Shown in pieces: positions 25,441 to 34,446 of a stretch of DNA of 64,000 nt. Source of the DNA: Ochrobactrum sp. BTU1 (GTDB taxonomy: Bacteria > Pseudomonadota > Alphaproteobacteria > Rhizobiales > Rhizobiaceae); NCBI GenBank assembly GCA_018798825.1, contig CP076356.1:558001-622000 (forward strand), in the 5' to 3' direction. Under the pieces are notes generated by a model that searched no databases, was not told where the DNA came from, and was given only the letters and a program-made list of their open reading frames with translations. The translations under genes were made by a program, and so were the position numbers. How positions within the stretch are numbered: position 1 is the stretch's first letter; every line of letters begins with the position of its first letter.

Positions 25441-26550
25441 CTACATGCTCGAACGCATTTTTCTGCGATCCCGTTCAATCAAGCGGTCAACGAGACGAGC
25501 CTGTGGGATCGTGATCAAGATGAAGAGTATGGCGACGGTCGTTACTGCAGACAGGTTGAAATAATTGCTGGCTATAATCTTCGACTGGTTGAAAGCATCA
25601 ATCGTACCGATAATTGCGACTAGTGCTGTGTCTTTCTGCAAACTGATGCAGTTGTTCATCAAAGGCGGAATAATCCCCCGCACAGCCAAAGGAACGACAA
25701 CATAGCGCATGGTCCGAACATAAGAGAGCCCCAGCGAACGGGCCGCTGCGATTTGGCTTGGATGTACACTCTCAATGCCCGCGCGATAAACTTCCGACGT
25801 GTATGCGCCATAAGTCAGAGTGAGCGCGATGATCGCATAAGCGTTTGACGACAAATCTTTGAGGACGGGCAAACCAGTAAGAGGTAAGCCGAAGCCGATC
25901 AGATAGATCGTGATAATTGCCGGCAAACCGCGAAACAAGTCGCTATAGAAAGTAGCAAGAATGCGGATTGGTCTACCCGCTTTTCCTGGAAGCGTCCGGG
26001 CGATTGCAATAATGAGCGCCCAACACAGGATCAGAACTGCAGACACGACAAAGATAACGATATTCGTGCCAAAAGCCCGTAGGATGGTTGTTGCCGATCT
26101 GGCGATCAGATTGACGTCAAAAAATGTACGGCTTACCGCTGCATCGTTGACAATCATGAACCAAGCACCGGCGCAGACGATTAACAATGCGACCGCGTAG
26201 GAAAGCGCCTGCCAGGACACATCTGATGCCAGAGCACCCAGTTCGCGCCCCTTGTAAATATCGGAGCTTTTTGCGGACTTTGCTGAGAACTGTACTGCGC
26301 GCCATGAAAATGCCAAGACGCCGAGCGGCACCACAAAGAGCAACGCACCCACGAATAGGACAACTTTTGCAGACCAGCCTTGGGAGATTGTATAGGTCGT
26401 CACGCTGTAAAGTGTTTGGCCGCTGGCCAACAAGGTAAAGAACGAAAACGCAAATGCGAACCACGACCGGTTGCGATGGGTGCGGACCTGGTTGCGAGTG
26501 CGCCATTGCAAAGCGCGTTCAGCGCTCGCTTCGGGTGCCGGATAGGACAT
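25441..26550 (-). CDS. Polar amino-acid ABC transporter permease
   Basis: A 369-residue inner-membrane permease of the His/Glu/Gln/Arg/opine class, longer than the usual 220-240 residues because of an N-terminal extension with two or more extra membrane segments (residues about 28-85). The core permease occupies roughly residues 140-365 and carries the cytoplasmic loop AGIESVHPSQIAAARSLGL that contacts the ATPase. One permease gene only, so it should act as a homodimer. The start at ATG 26550 is preferred to the frame's Met at 26580. Confidence 0.85.
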   Translation of the reverse strand: MSYPAPEASAERALQWRTRNQVRTHRNRSWFAFAFSFFTLLASGQTLYSVTTYTISQGWSAKVVLFVGALLFVVPLGVLAFSWRAVQFSAKSAKSSDIYKGRELGALASDVSWQALSYAVALLIVCAGAWFMIVNDAAVSRTFFDVNLIARSATTILRAFGTNIVIFVVSAVLILCWALIIAIARTLPGKAGRPIRILATFYSDLFRGLPAIITIYLIGFGLPLTGLPVLKDLSSNAYAIIALTLTYGAYTSEVYRAGIESVHPSQIAAARSLGLSYVRTMRYVVVPLAVRGIIPPLMNNCISLQKDTALVAIIGTIDAFNQSKIIASNYFNLSAVTTVAILFILITIPQARLVDRLIERDRRKMRSSM

Positions 26551-26657
26551 GTGAATTCTCGCTGAAAAAATGCGGGGCATCCGACGTTGGGGATGCTCCG
26601 CGGTATTATCGAAAACAGAACGACGAAAAGCTGCGTTCGCAATCCGTCAGCGTTGCT

Positions 26658-27521
26658 TTATGGCTTCCAAAGCGGAACATCGGCCGGCGAGGTTCCCCAC
26701 GAGGGCAACAAATACGCAGCTTCAAGTTTCTTTAGCGTTCCGTCTTTACCCATGTCCTCGATCAGTTGATCGATAACTTTCTTGTTTTCCGAACCCTTGG
26801 GGTAAATCCCCGCTGTCTCACCGCCCGACGCATATTTGCCAACGACAGAAAGCTTGCCGTTCGAGTTTTTCACCTGTCCGAGAATGATCGAGAGGTCGGT
26901 CATAACCGCATCGACCTTGCCAGCCGCAAGCGCGGTAAACATAGATGCGGTGTCGTCGTAGACGTCCAGGCTTTTAACCTGCAGCGTCTCCTGCGCGAAA
27001 GGCACCAGCGTCGTGCCGGCCTGCGTTCCGATTTTTCCGGTCCGCATGTCGGCCTCCCCTAGCGGCTTGTCGCTGCGCGAAGCAACGCCGTAATCGGAAT
27101 TCATATAGGGCGCTGAGAAATCAACAACTTTTTTGCGCGGTTCAGTAACCGAAATCAGCGCCAATGCGATATCGTAATCCTTGTTTTGCCCTGCAACGAT
27201 AGAGTCAAACGACGCATTCACAAGCTTGACCTTCTCAAGCCCCAGCCGATGCGCGATGTTGACGGCCATGCAGAATTCGTAACCATCCTTGATCGTTTCA
27301 GGCGTATCACCGTTGAATTGGCCAAGTGCTGGCAAATTGATAATTACGGTGAGTTGATCGGCGACCGCGGGTGTAATCTTTGCCGTCGCCTTTTCACCCA
27401 GGAGCGGACAGTCCCCATACCCTTCAGTCGCAGCCATTGCCGCAGATAAACTTCCCAGTGAAGCCATCCCCACAGCAACGACGCCGCACATCGTTGCAGT
27501 TAAAAGCTTTCTTACTTTCAT
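26658..27521 (-). CDS. Amino-acid ABC transporter substrate-binding protein, family 3
   Basis: A 287-residue periplasmic binding protein with a signal peptide (cleavage about residue 30, SAAMAAT). Family landmarks are YEFCMAVNIAHRLGL, YDIALALISVTEPRKKVVDF, TGKIGTQAGTTL and AGKVDAVMTDLS. AGAGGGGA precedes the ATG. It lies 107 bases upstream of its permease, a normal arrangement in which the binding protein is made in excess. Context suggests a D-amino acid or small peptide as ligand; the sequence alone does not decide this. Confidence 0.85.
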   Translation of the reverse strand: MKVRKLLTATMCGVVAVGMASLGSLSAAMAATEGYGDCPLLGEKATAKITPAVADQLTVIINLPALGQFNGDTPETIKDGYEFCMAVNIAHRLGLEKVKLVNASFDSIVAGQNKDYDIALALISVTEPRKKVVDFSAPYMNSDYGVASRSDKPLGEADMRTGKIGTQAGTTLVPFAQETLQVKSLDVYDDTASMFTALAAGKVDAVMTDLSIILGQVKNSNGKLSVVGKYASGGETAGIYPKGSENKKVIDQLIEDMGKDGTLKKLEAAYLLPSWGTSPADVPLWKP

Positions 27522-27551
27522 ATTCCCCTCTTACTTTCTTGTATTATGAGG

Positions 27552-28415
27552 TTAGAGAACCCGTTCTGCCCCTTTGCGGGCGAGATCCATATAAATTTCC
27601 TGAAGCCGGCGCGTATGAGGGCCAGGGACGCCATCGCCCACTACATGTTCCTGAATACCGATAACGGGTGTCACAAAGCTCGAGGCACTCGTAAGAAACG
27701 CCTCCTTCGCAGCCTTCGCTTCGTCGATACTGAACAAACGTTCCTCGATTTTCAGTTTGTGTTCTTGAGCGATTTTAAGGACTGCGCGCCGTGTGCAACC
27801 AGGAAGCACAGCGTGCGAATTCGGGCGTGTAATAAGCACATTGTCATCGGTAACGATAAATGCCGTGGAGGATGCGCCCTCGGTCACAAATCCGTCCTCC
27901 ACCAGCCAAACTTCGTGATAGCCTTGGCTCTTGGCTTTTTTCTTCGCCATCACCTGCGCAAGTAGCATCACCGTCTTGATATCGCGCCGAGCCCATCGTG
28001 TATCGGCGGCAACGTCGACGCGAACCCCGTCGCGGACAGAGGCCGCAGATGTGAGGTTCTTCGGTTGTGTGAACATGATCACATTCGGTTTGATCCCGTC
28101 TAAGTAAACGAAATCCCGCTCGGCTTCGCCGCGCGTTACCTGAATATAAACCACACCCTCTTCAAGTTTGTTCCTGCGGATCAGTTGAATTTGTGCGGCG
28201 CGTATTTCTGCCTGTGATAGAGGCAGCGCAATGTCGAGCTCTTTTAAAGACCGTTCAAGGCGCGCTAAGTGGAGATCATTATCCACAAGTCGCCCGTCAA
28301 TGACAGCGCTCACTTCGTAGATTCCATCGCCAAAAAGAAAGCCGCGATCAAAGACCGAAACCTTGGCGTCGCTCTCGTCGACCAATGCTCCGTTTAGATA
28401 AATTATTCTGCCCAC
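27552..28415 (-). CDS. dat: D-amino-acid transaminase (class IV)
   Basis: A 287-residue PLP enzyme of fold type IV. VFDRGFLFGDGIYEV near residues 21-35 is the class signature, the Schiff-base Lys is in RRDIKTVMLL, and the phosphate-binding stretch is DGFVTEGASSTAF. Length matches bacterial D-alanine aminotransferase (about 285), which converts D-amino acids and 2-oxoglutarate to 2-oxo acids and D-Glu. Branched-chain aminotransferases are usually longer. Start is GTG at 28415 after GAGGACGC. It is the first gene of the salvage run and faces the LysR gene across a palindromic operator. Confidence 0.85.
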   Translation of the reverse strand: MGRIIYLNGALVDESDAKVSVFDRGFLFGDGIYEVSAVIDGRLVDNDLHLARLERSLKELDIALPLSQAEIRAAQIQLIRRNKLEEGVVYIQVTRGEAERDFVYLDGIKPNVIMFTQPKNLTSAASVRDGVRVDVAADTRWARRDIKTVMLLAQVMAKKKAKSQGYHEVWLVEDGFVTEGASSTAFIVTDDNVLITRPNSHAVLPGCTRRAVLKIAQEHKLKIEERLFSIDEAKAAKEAFLTSASSFVTPVIGIQEHVVGDGVPGPHTRRLQEIYMDLARKGAERVL

Positions 28416-28494
28416 GCTGCGTCCTCACCGTGCCCTTTTTTGATATCTGGACGCTAAGGCGATTGAGTAATGCTGGCCAATGCTATGTTTTCAA

Positions 28495-28521
28495 ATCGTT
28501 ATGCAAGATTTGCATAGCGAT
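28495..28521. promoter_or_regulatory. 27-bp palindromic operator between dat and lysR
   Basis: Left arm ATCGTTATGCAA (28495-28506) and right arm TTGCATAGCGAT (28510-28521) are inverted repeats with one mismatch in 12, around GAT. It contains a T-N11-A type LysR box and lies about 80 bases upstream of dat and 87 bases upstream of the LysR gene. It is very likely the binding site through which the LysR protein controls both directions. Confidence 0.7.
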
Positions 28522-28607
28522 CCAATACCCAAAGATGTATAGGTGAGTGAGAGTTGCAACGCTGAAAGCGTTCAAAAGTCCTGCGCGCTAGATGCTTAGG
28601 TGCACTG

Positions 28608-29528
28608 ATGGAATTGAAATGGCTCGAAGACTTCATCATGCTCGCATCGACGTCGAGCTTCTCGCGTGCAGCAGAAGCACGGAACGTCACCCAATCGGCG
28701 TTCTCTCGACGGATAAAACAACTCGAAGTTTGGTTAGGCGCGTCTCTTGTAAACCGCGCGACATTTCCAACTCATCTCACCCGCGAAGGAAAAGAGTTTC
28801 TGCTGGTCGCACAGGAAACCGTACGACAATTTTATGCAACACGTAAAAGTCTTCAACCCAGCCGCCGAGGCAAAAACCCGCCGCTCAGATTTTCCGCATT
28901 GCATACGCTGACGGTGACATTCTTTCCGCATTGGCTAAGGGGCATCCAAGAGACAGCAGGCGAGATCAATTCACAACTCGCACCTGATCGCGGCGGCTTT
29001 GAAGACAACATCGCAACCCTCACTGAGGGCGAAGTTGACTTCTTCCTGACCTATGCACATCCTTCGGTGCCAAGCTTTATCGACAAAGAGCGTTTCCCCT
29101 CTATTCTTCTGGGCACGGAACGCTTGATCCCCGTATCATTGCCCTCGAGCGACGGACCGGTTCTCGACTACGCTATAACAAACGGAACGCCCCTTCCCTA
29201 TCTTAGTTATGGAGAAGTTTCGTTTTTTGGAGCCGCGCTTGCCCAAAAATTTGCGAGCGGACCAACTTTTTCCCGCAAAACTGTTCATGAAAATACAATG
29301 TCAATCGGCCTCAAATCGATGTTGCAGGCAGGATGGGGCATGACGTGGCTTCCTGAAAGTCTTATCCATGACGAATTGCAGCGCGGGGAAATCGTGCCCG
29401 CCTCGGCGGACCCTTATTGGAGCCTGACGGTGGATATTCGGATCCTGCGTCATCACACACCACTCCCAGTCGGAGCGGAGAATTTTTGGAAGTATCTTGG
29501 TGCACACTCCAAAAACGATAACGACTAA
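28608..29528 (+). CDS. LysR-family transcriptional regulator
   Basis: A 306-residue regulator. The N-terminal winged helix-turn-helix is plain (LEDFIMLASTSSFSRAAEAR, then NVTQSAFSRRIKQLE), followed by the linker helix and a periplasmic-binding-like effector domain from about residue 90. It is transcribed divergently from the D-amino-acid salvage operon and probably activates it in response to a D-amino acid or dipeptide, while repressing itself. The start ATG is at MELKWLEDFIML; no strong ribosome site. Confidence 0.9.
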   Translation: MELKWLEDFIMLASTSSFSRAAEARNVTQSAFSRRIKQLEVWLGASLVNRATFPTHLTREGKEFLLVAQETVRQFYATRKSLQPSRRGKNPPLRFSALHTLTVTFFPHWLRGIQETAGEINSQLAPDRGGFEDNIATLTEGEVDFFLTYAHPSVPSFIDKERFPSILLGTERLIPVSLPSSDGPVLDYAITNGTPLPYLSYGEVSFFGAALAQKFASGPTFSRKTVHENTMSIGLKSMLQAGWGMTWLPESLIHDELQRGEIVPASADPYWSLTVDIRILRHHTPLPVGAENFWKYLGAHSKNDND

Positions 29529-29626
29529 AGGGCCTTCACATTAAAAATGCGGCGACTCTGGCGGAATTTTGGATTCCTCGATGTCGCCGCCAAGAATTCA
29601 AAACCTATTTTGTGTTTCCACCACGC

Positions 29627-30484
29627 TTATACCTGCAGAAACTCCAGGATCACGCCATTTGCATCGTCCGGGTCAACAACAATGCTATCCTGCTGCGCCT
29701 TATAAGTGATCCCGTTTGCATCCAAGACCGAGCGCGATTTACTCAGATCGCTCACCTTAATAACAAGATTGGCGAATGCAGCATTGGGGACTTTGCTTAC
29801 AGCCTCATTACCGTAAGTTTGCTCAGCCTGCTCGCGACTGTAAACGATAATGTCGGCTGAGTTTGAACCGGTGTGCACCCGCAATGGGGCGTCGGCTGTA
29901 ACTTTGCCTTCCCCATACAAACGAGCAAACCCGCGCGCTGCAGCTTGCGGGTCCGCTGAAATCAAACCAATGGCTGAAAGCGCGATCGCACCGTTTTCGT
30001 GTTCGAGAAGTTCAGGCAGCCACACAGTGTCGCGTGTCTTGTGTTGACACATGAAGACCATGCCCTGAGGGACCTCGTCATCATTGAACGAAACAGTTTC
30101 AAACGCGGCGATACCTTCGCCACCCTTGGGCAACTCTACTGGACGTTGGAACGCACCGACCTCGCTTGTTTGAATGCCAAGAGCCGCGAGTTCCGCTTTA
30201 GCCTCGCGCGCATTGTCAATTCGACAAGCGATAGCGTGAAGCCCCTCTCCCTGATCAGCGAGCCTTTGCCGTTGATGAAGGTTTCCTTGCGTCTCATTCA
30301 CAATCCCGAGAAGTTCAAAATAGTCGTCCGGCAACATGATCGTATAGTTACCAGTGCCCTTTTCCTTACTGTGAAGACCGCGTGGGCTCAACGTGAACCC
30401 CAAACGTCGATAGTGTTCCGCGCTCTTGTCCAGATCGTTGACGAGAATAAAAACGTGATCGACACCTTTGACGGGATGGGTCAT
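29627..30484 (-). CDS. VOC-family (glyoxalase-like) protein
   Basis: A 285-residue protein made of two vicinal-oxygen-chelate modules, the first from residue 1 (VKGVDHVFILVNDLDKSAEH) and the second at about residues 160-285, where VHTGSNSADIIVYS precedes the ending VVDPDDANGVILEFLQV. Metal ligands are likely His7 and the Glu residues of YFELLG and ILEFL. The layout matches the Glyoxalase_3 group, with no certain reaction. ATG 30484 is chosen because AAGGA precedes it and it matches the domain start. Convergent with the lysR gene and divergent from the peptide transporter operon. Confidence 0.75.
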   Translation of the reverse strand: MTHPVKGVDHVFILVNDLDKSAEHYRRLGFTLSPRGLHSKEKGTGNYTIMLPDDYFELLGIVNETQGNLHQRQRLADQGEGLHAIACRIDNAREAKAELAALGIQTSEVGAFQRPVELPKGGEGIAAFETVSFNDDEVPQGMVFMCQHKTRDTVWLPELLEHENGAIALSAIGLISADPQAAARGFARLYGEGKVTADAPLRVHTGSNSADIIVYSREQAEQTYGNEAVSKVPNAAFANLVIKVSDLSKSRSVLDANGITYKAQQDSIVVDPDDANGVILEFLQV

Positions 30485-30910
30485 GCAAACAGGTCCTTTC
30501 AATTCATCTAAGCGCGTTTGGTTCACGCTACAGCACGGATGGTCGATAAGAGATACGCCACGGCACTTTTGCAAGTTCAAAAGCAGATATTTTGAGCAAA
30601 AATTTTACTCCGGTTAGGATTTTTTTTCGCCTAACCCACTCGCAGACCCCGGTATTAGCAATTTTACCCCGCTACAGCTCTGAAATTCGACACTTATTAA
30701 CACCGTTAATGCGGTATTTTTTACCAATATCGGCCGATTTATTAGTTTGCCTTGACAAGTTCGCCGCAGATTCTAGCATGGTTGTGCTTGCGTGGAATAT
30801 TTGCACTTTGAAGCGGCTTTTTGAGCAGTTTCAAGGGCTTGAACAATATCGGCCGGTGCGGGAAAAGAGGCTTGAAAGCCCTCCCTCAACGTCCTTCAGG
30901 GGAACAGAGA
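30485..30910. promoter_or_regulatory. Control region of the first peptide transporter operon
   Basis: 426 bases between divergent genes. An inverted repeat GGTTAGG (30612-30618) / CCTAACC (30630-30636) encloses a T-run, and the following 250 bases are AT-rich. The binding-protein frame is open back to 30821, but signal peptide and ribosome site place its start at 30911. Promoters for both sides must lie here. Confidence 0.4.
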
Positions 30911-32497
30911 ATGCATATCAAAAAAGCTGGCCTTGGCCTGTTTCTCGCCGCTTTTTCGATCGCGTCGGCGCCAAGCCACGCGGAAGAAATAAAGCGCGGC
31001 GGCTCGGTGATCGTCCATATGAACACCGAGCAAGGTGTTCTTAATCCGGCATTGCGCGCCTCCACCGGCGTCTACCAGATTACTGGACGAATTATGGAGC
31101 CACTCATCGATCGCACTTATGAAGGCTATGTGCCAGTGCTGGCAACGAGCTGGTCTTCTTCTGAGGACGGCAAGGCTATCACTTTCAAGCTGCGTGAAAA
31201 CGTGCGCTGGCATGACGGCCAACCGTTCAGCTGTGATGATGTATCCTTTAGCGCAATGAACCTTTGGAAAAAGCTGCTTAACTATTCGACGACACTTCAA
31301 GCCAATCTCGAAGCCGTCGATTGCACCGATCCACATACCGCTGTTTTCCGCTATTCTAAGCCGATGCCACTGGAATTGCTGGTCGCAGCGATGCCGGACC
31401 TTGGTCATCCGGTGCCAAAGCATCTTTATGAAGGCACCGACATCTTAAAGAATAAATACAATTCAGCACCCGTGGGTACCGGACCGTTCAAATTTGTTGA
31501 ATACGAGCGCGGACAGCACATTATTGCCGAGCGCAACGATGACTATTGGCGCGGCAAGGAATACCCTTATCTTGATCGTGTCATCTGGCGCTTCATGCCC
31601 GATAAAGCTGCAGCAGCCGCGGCGCTTGAAGCAGGTGAAATGATGGAAACCGCCTTTAATGGAATTTCCATGTCAGATACCGAGCGCCTTGAGAAAGACG
31701 GCCGCTTTGACACCGGAACCAAGGGCTTCGAAAACAACGTCGCGCATTCGACCATTGAGTTCAACCTGCGCAATCCCATCCTCGCAAATCTGAAAGTGCG
31801 TCAGGCAATCTATCACGCTCTTGATATCGATTTCGCGATCAAAAACATCATGCGTGGCTATGCAAAGCCAGGCCGCGGTCCAATCCCAAGCTCAGGCGGT
31901 GCAAATTACACCGACGATGTCGAGACTTATGCCTATGACGTCGAAAAGGCAAAGAAGCTACTCGATGAAGCTGGCTATCCAGCTGGTCCGGACGGCATTC
32001 GTTTCAAGCTGCGCCACCGCCCTGCGCCATGGGGCGAATACACGCAGCTTTGGGCCGAGTACTACGCACAGGCCATGAAGGAAGTCGGTATCGACGTGCA
32101 ACTGCTTACCAACGACGCCCCAGGTTTTCTCAACGGTGTTTATCGCGACCACGATTTCGATACGGCGAGCGGCTGGCACCAGTTCCGTTCCGACCCGGCC
32201 GTTTCCACAACTGTCTGGCTGCGCTCCGGCGCTCCCGCCGGAACGGCATGGTCGAACCAGTTTGATTATAAATCCGACGAGATGGATCAGTTGATTGATC
32301 AGGCTGCCTCCGAGCTTGACCCGGCAAAACGCGCCGATCTCTACCATCAGATCCAGAAACTTGAGATGAAAGACCTTCCTGTCATCTTCGCCATCGAACA
32401 TCCGTTCGTCGGTGTCACCAACAAAGCGCTCAAGAACCATCACAATACTCCGCGATGGGATTCTTCGAGCTGGTACGATCTCTGGATCGATCAATAA
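30911..32497 (+). CDS. Peptide/amine ABC transporter substrate-binding protein, family 5
   Basis: A 528-residue DppA/OppA-type periplasmic binding protein. Signal peptide MHIKKAGLGLFLAAFSIASA ends near SHAEE. The family signature is seen in ALRASTGVYQITGRIMEPLI, KAITFKLRENVRWHDGQPFS and VGTGPFKFVEY. First gene of a plus-strand operon of seven genes to 39083, which contains two permeases, a double ATPase, an oxidase and two hydrolases; the ligand should therefore be a small peptide or conjugated amino acid degraded by those enzymes. Confidence 0.85.
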   Translation: MHIKKAGLGLFLAAFSIASAPSHAEEIKRGGSVIVHMNTEQGVLNPALRASTGVYQITGRIMEPLIDRTYEGYVPVLATSWSSSEDGKAITFKLRENVRWHDGQPFSCDDVSFSAMNLWKKLLNYSTTLQANLEAVDCTDPHTAVFRYSKPMPLELLVAAMPDLGHPVPKHLYEGTDILKNKYNSAPVGTGPFKFVEYERGQHIIAERNDDYWRGKEYPYLDRVIWRFMPDKAAAAAALEAGEMMETAFNGISMSDTERLEKDGRFDTGTKGFENNVAHSTIEFNLRNPILANLKVRQAIYHALDIDFAIKNIMRGYAKPGRGPIPSSGGANYTDDVETYAYDVEKAKKLLDEAGYPAGPDGIRFKLRHRPAPWGEYTQLWAEYYAQAMKEVGIDVQLLTNDAPGFLNGVYRDHDFDTASGWHQFRSDPAVSTTVWLRSGAPAGTAWSNQFDYKSDEMDQLIDQAASELDPAKRADLYHQIQKLEMKDLPVIFAIEHPFVGVTNKALKNHHNTPRWDSSSWYDLWIDQ

Positions 32498-32507
32498 ACG
32501 CAATCAG

Positions 32508-32539
32508 GCTGTTGCCGGTATACGGCAACAGCTTTTTTT
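32508..32539 (+). terminator. Intrinsic terminator between binding protein and permease genes
   Basis: A perfect 10-bp stem GCTGTTGCCG / CGGCAACAGC with a 5-base loop is followed at once by seven T. It starts 10 bases after the binding-protein stop and should be leaky, giving more binding protein than membrane components. Confidence 0.85.
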
Positions 32540-32587
32540 CCTCCCGACAGCAAAAACTGCGTCTGAATATCTGCAGGATAATTCCCA

Positions 32588-33571
32588 ATGTCCCTGCCTC
32601 CAATTCTGAGTTTTGCCCTCCGGCGTATCTTGCAGGCGATACCGGTCATTCTTCTCATCATGATCGGCTCGTTCCTTCTGATTAAGCTTGCCCCTGGCGA
32701 CACGGTCGATGCCCTTGTCGGCGACATGGGCGGCGCTGACCCTCAATTTGTCGCTAATTTGCGGGCCGAATATGGTCTTGATCAGCCAATATGGGTGCAA
32801 CTCTCAATCTACATGACCAAGCTAGCGCAGTTCGACTTTGGATGGTCCTACGTCTATGAGTTGCCGGTGGTTGACGTCCTGATGTCCCGCCTCATGCCCA
32901 CATTGCTGCTCATGATTTCGTCATTGTCCGTCGCATTTATCTTCGGTATCGCGCTTGGTGCTTTTGCAGCGCGCCGCGCCTATTCGCTGACTGATAATGC
33001 GATCTCGACCCTCGGCCTCATCTGCTACGCGATGCCAAGCTTCTTCCTCAGCCTCATACTGATGTTTGTCTTTTCCGTGAAACTCGGTTGGCTGCCTGTT
33101 GGCGGTTACAAAACAATTGGTGGCTTTTATTCGGGCTGGAAGAATGTCTGGGACATCACAGTTCATATGGTAATGCCCACAACAGCACTGTCGCTGATTT
33201 ACGTTGCCTTTTATATGCGGCTCATGCGTACCAGTGTTCTGGAAGTCGAAGATCTCGACTATGTTCGCACGGCACGCGCGAAGGGCGCGAGCGGTGCGCG
33301 ACTGATGTTCCATCACATCATGCGCAACGCCTTTCTTCCCGTGGTAACCCTGCTTGGACTTCAGTTCTCAACGGTCCTTGGCGGTTCAGTCGTGATCGAA
33401 ACCATTTTCTCGCTGCCCGGCCTCGGTCAACTTGCCTACACTTCGGTAATCAAACGCGACCTCAACACGCTGATGGGTATTATCTTTATGTGCTCGATAC
33501 TGGTGGTGCTCGTTAATTTCATCACCGACCTCATCTATGCGCGGTTAGACTCCAGGATTGAATTGTCATGA
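32588..33571 (+). CDS. dppB: Peptide ABC transporter permease, DppB type
   Basis: A 327-residue inner-membrane protein with six membrane segments. The N-terminus FALRRILQAIPVILLIMIGS is typical of DppB/OppB, and the ATPase-contact loop reads DLDYVRTARAKGASGARLMF. The end of the gene overlaps the next by ATGA (33568-33571). It forms a heterodimer with the DppC-type permease. Confidence 0.9.
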   Translation: MSLPPILSFALRRILQAIPVILLIMIGSFLLIKLAPGDTVDALVGDMGGADPQFVANLRAEYGLDQPIWVQLSIYMTKLAQFDFGWSYVYELPVVDVLMSRLMPTLLLMISSLSVAFIFGIALGAFAARRAYSLTDNAISTLGLICYAMPSFFLSLILMFVFSVKLGWLPVGGYKTIGGFYSGWKNVWDITVHMVMPTTALSLIYVAFYMRLMRTSVLEVEDLDYVRTARAKGASGARLMFHHIMRNAFLPVVTLLGLQFSTVLGGSVVIETIFSLPGLGQLAYTSVIKRDLNTLMGIIFMCSILVVLVNFITDLIYARLDSRIELS

Positions 33572-34446
33572 CGTCGCAAGATCTTTCTCTTCCCCGTCCC
33601 AAAGATTCTCGCTCTCGGATTTTATGGCAGCGTTTTAGCCGCAACCGCGCTGCAGTGCTGGGGCTCATTCTTTTCGCTGCCGTAGTGGCGATCGCAATCT
33701 TTGCCGATGTCATTACACCCGGGGATCCTCTGCGCCGCGTAGGCGACCCTCTCACATGGCCGTTTGTCAATGCGGCAACGCCGCTTGGAACAGATCAACT
33801 TGGCCGCGATATCATGGCCGGCATCTTTCACGGCGCACGCATCTCATTGCTCATTGGTGTCGTTGCAACACTGATTTCGATTGTCATCGGTATAATAATC
33901 GGTGCGGTCGCCGGCTATTATGGCGGCTGGATCGATGACGCGCTAATGCGCGTGACAGAAGCCTTCCAAACCGTTCCGAGCTTCGTTCTGCTGCTAACCC
34001 TCGTCGCAATTTTCGGTTCCTCTATTGAAAACATCATCCTCTGTATCGGTATCGTTTCCTGGACAGCACCGGCTCGCATGGTCCGTGCAGAATTTATGGC
34101 ATTGCGCAATCGCGAATTCGTCGATGCAGCCCGCAATCTTGGGGTCGGCAATCTTTCAATCATCTTTCGTGAAATCCTCCCCAATGCCCTACCGCCCGTC
34201 GTCGTCTTTGCGTCGGTTGTCATGGCAACCTCCATTTTGATGGAAAGTGCACTCGCATTCCTCAATCTTGGCGATCCAAACTATGCCAGCTGGGGCAACA
34301 TGATCGGTCAGGGCCGTGCCGTTTTGCGCACCGACTGGTTCTGTTCGGTCATTCCGGGAATAGCTATTCTGCTCACTGTGCTATCCTTCAGCCTGCTGGG
34401 CGAAGGGCTGAACGACGCGCTTAATCCAAGGCAGAAAAAGAAATGA
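33568..34446 (+). CDS. dppC: Peptide ABC transporter permease, DppC type
   Basis: A 292-residue permease with the DppC features: cytoplasmic N-terminus, RNRAAVLGLILFAAVVAIAI first membrane helix, the PLGTDQLGRDIMAGIFHGAR periplasmic motif, and the loop EFVDAARNLGVGNLSIIF. It starts at an ATGA overlap with the upstream gene and ends in an ATGA overlap with the ATPase gene, so the genes are translationally coupled. Confidence 0.9.
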   Translation: MTSQDLSLPRPKDSRSRILWQRFSRNRAAVLGLILFAAVVAIAIFADVITPGDPLRRVGDPLTWPFVNAATPLGTDQLGRDIMAGIFHGARISLLIGVVATLISIVIGIIIGAVAGYYGGWIDDALMRVTEAFQTVPSFVLLLTLVAIFGSSIENIILCIGIVSWTAPARMVRAEFMALRNREFVDAARNLGVGNLSIIFREILPNALPPVVVFASVVMATSILMESALAFLNLGDPNYASWGNMIGQGRAVLRTDWFCSVIPGIAILLTVLSFSLLGEGLNDALNPRQKKK

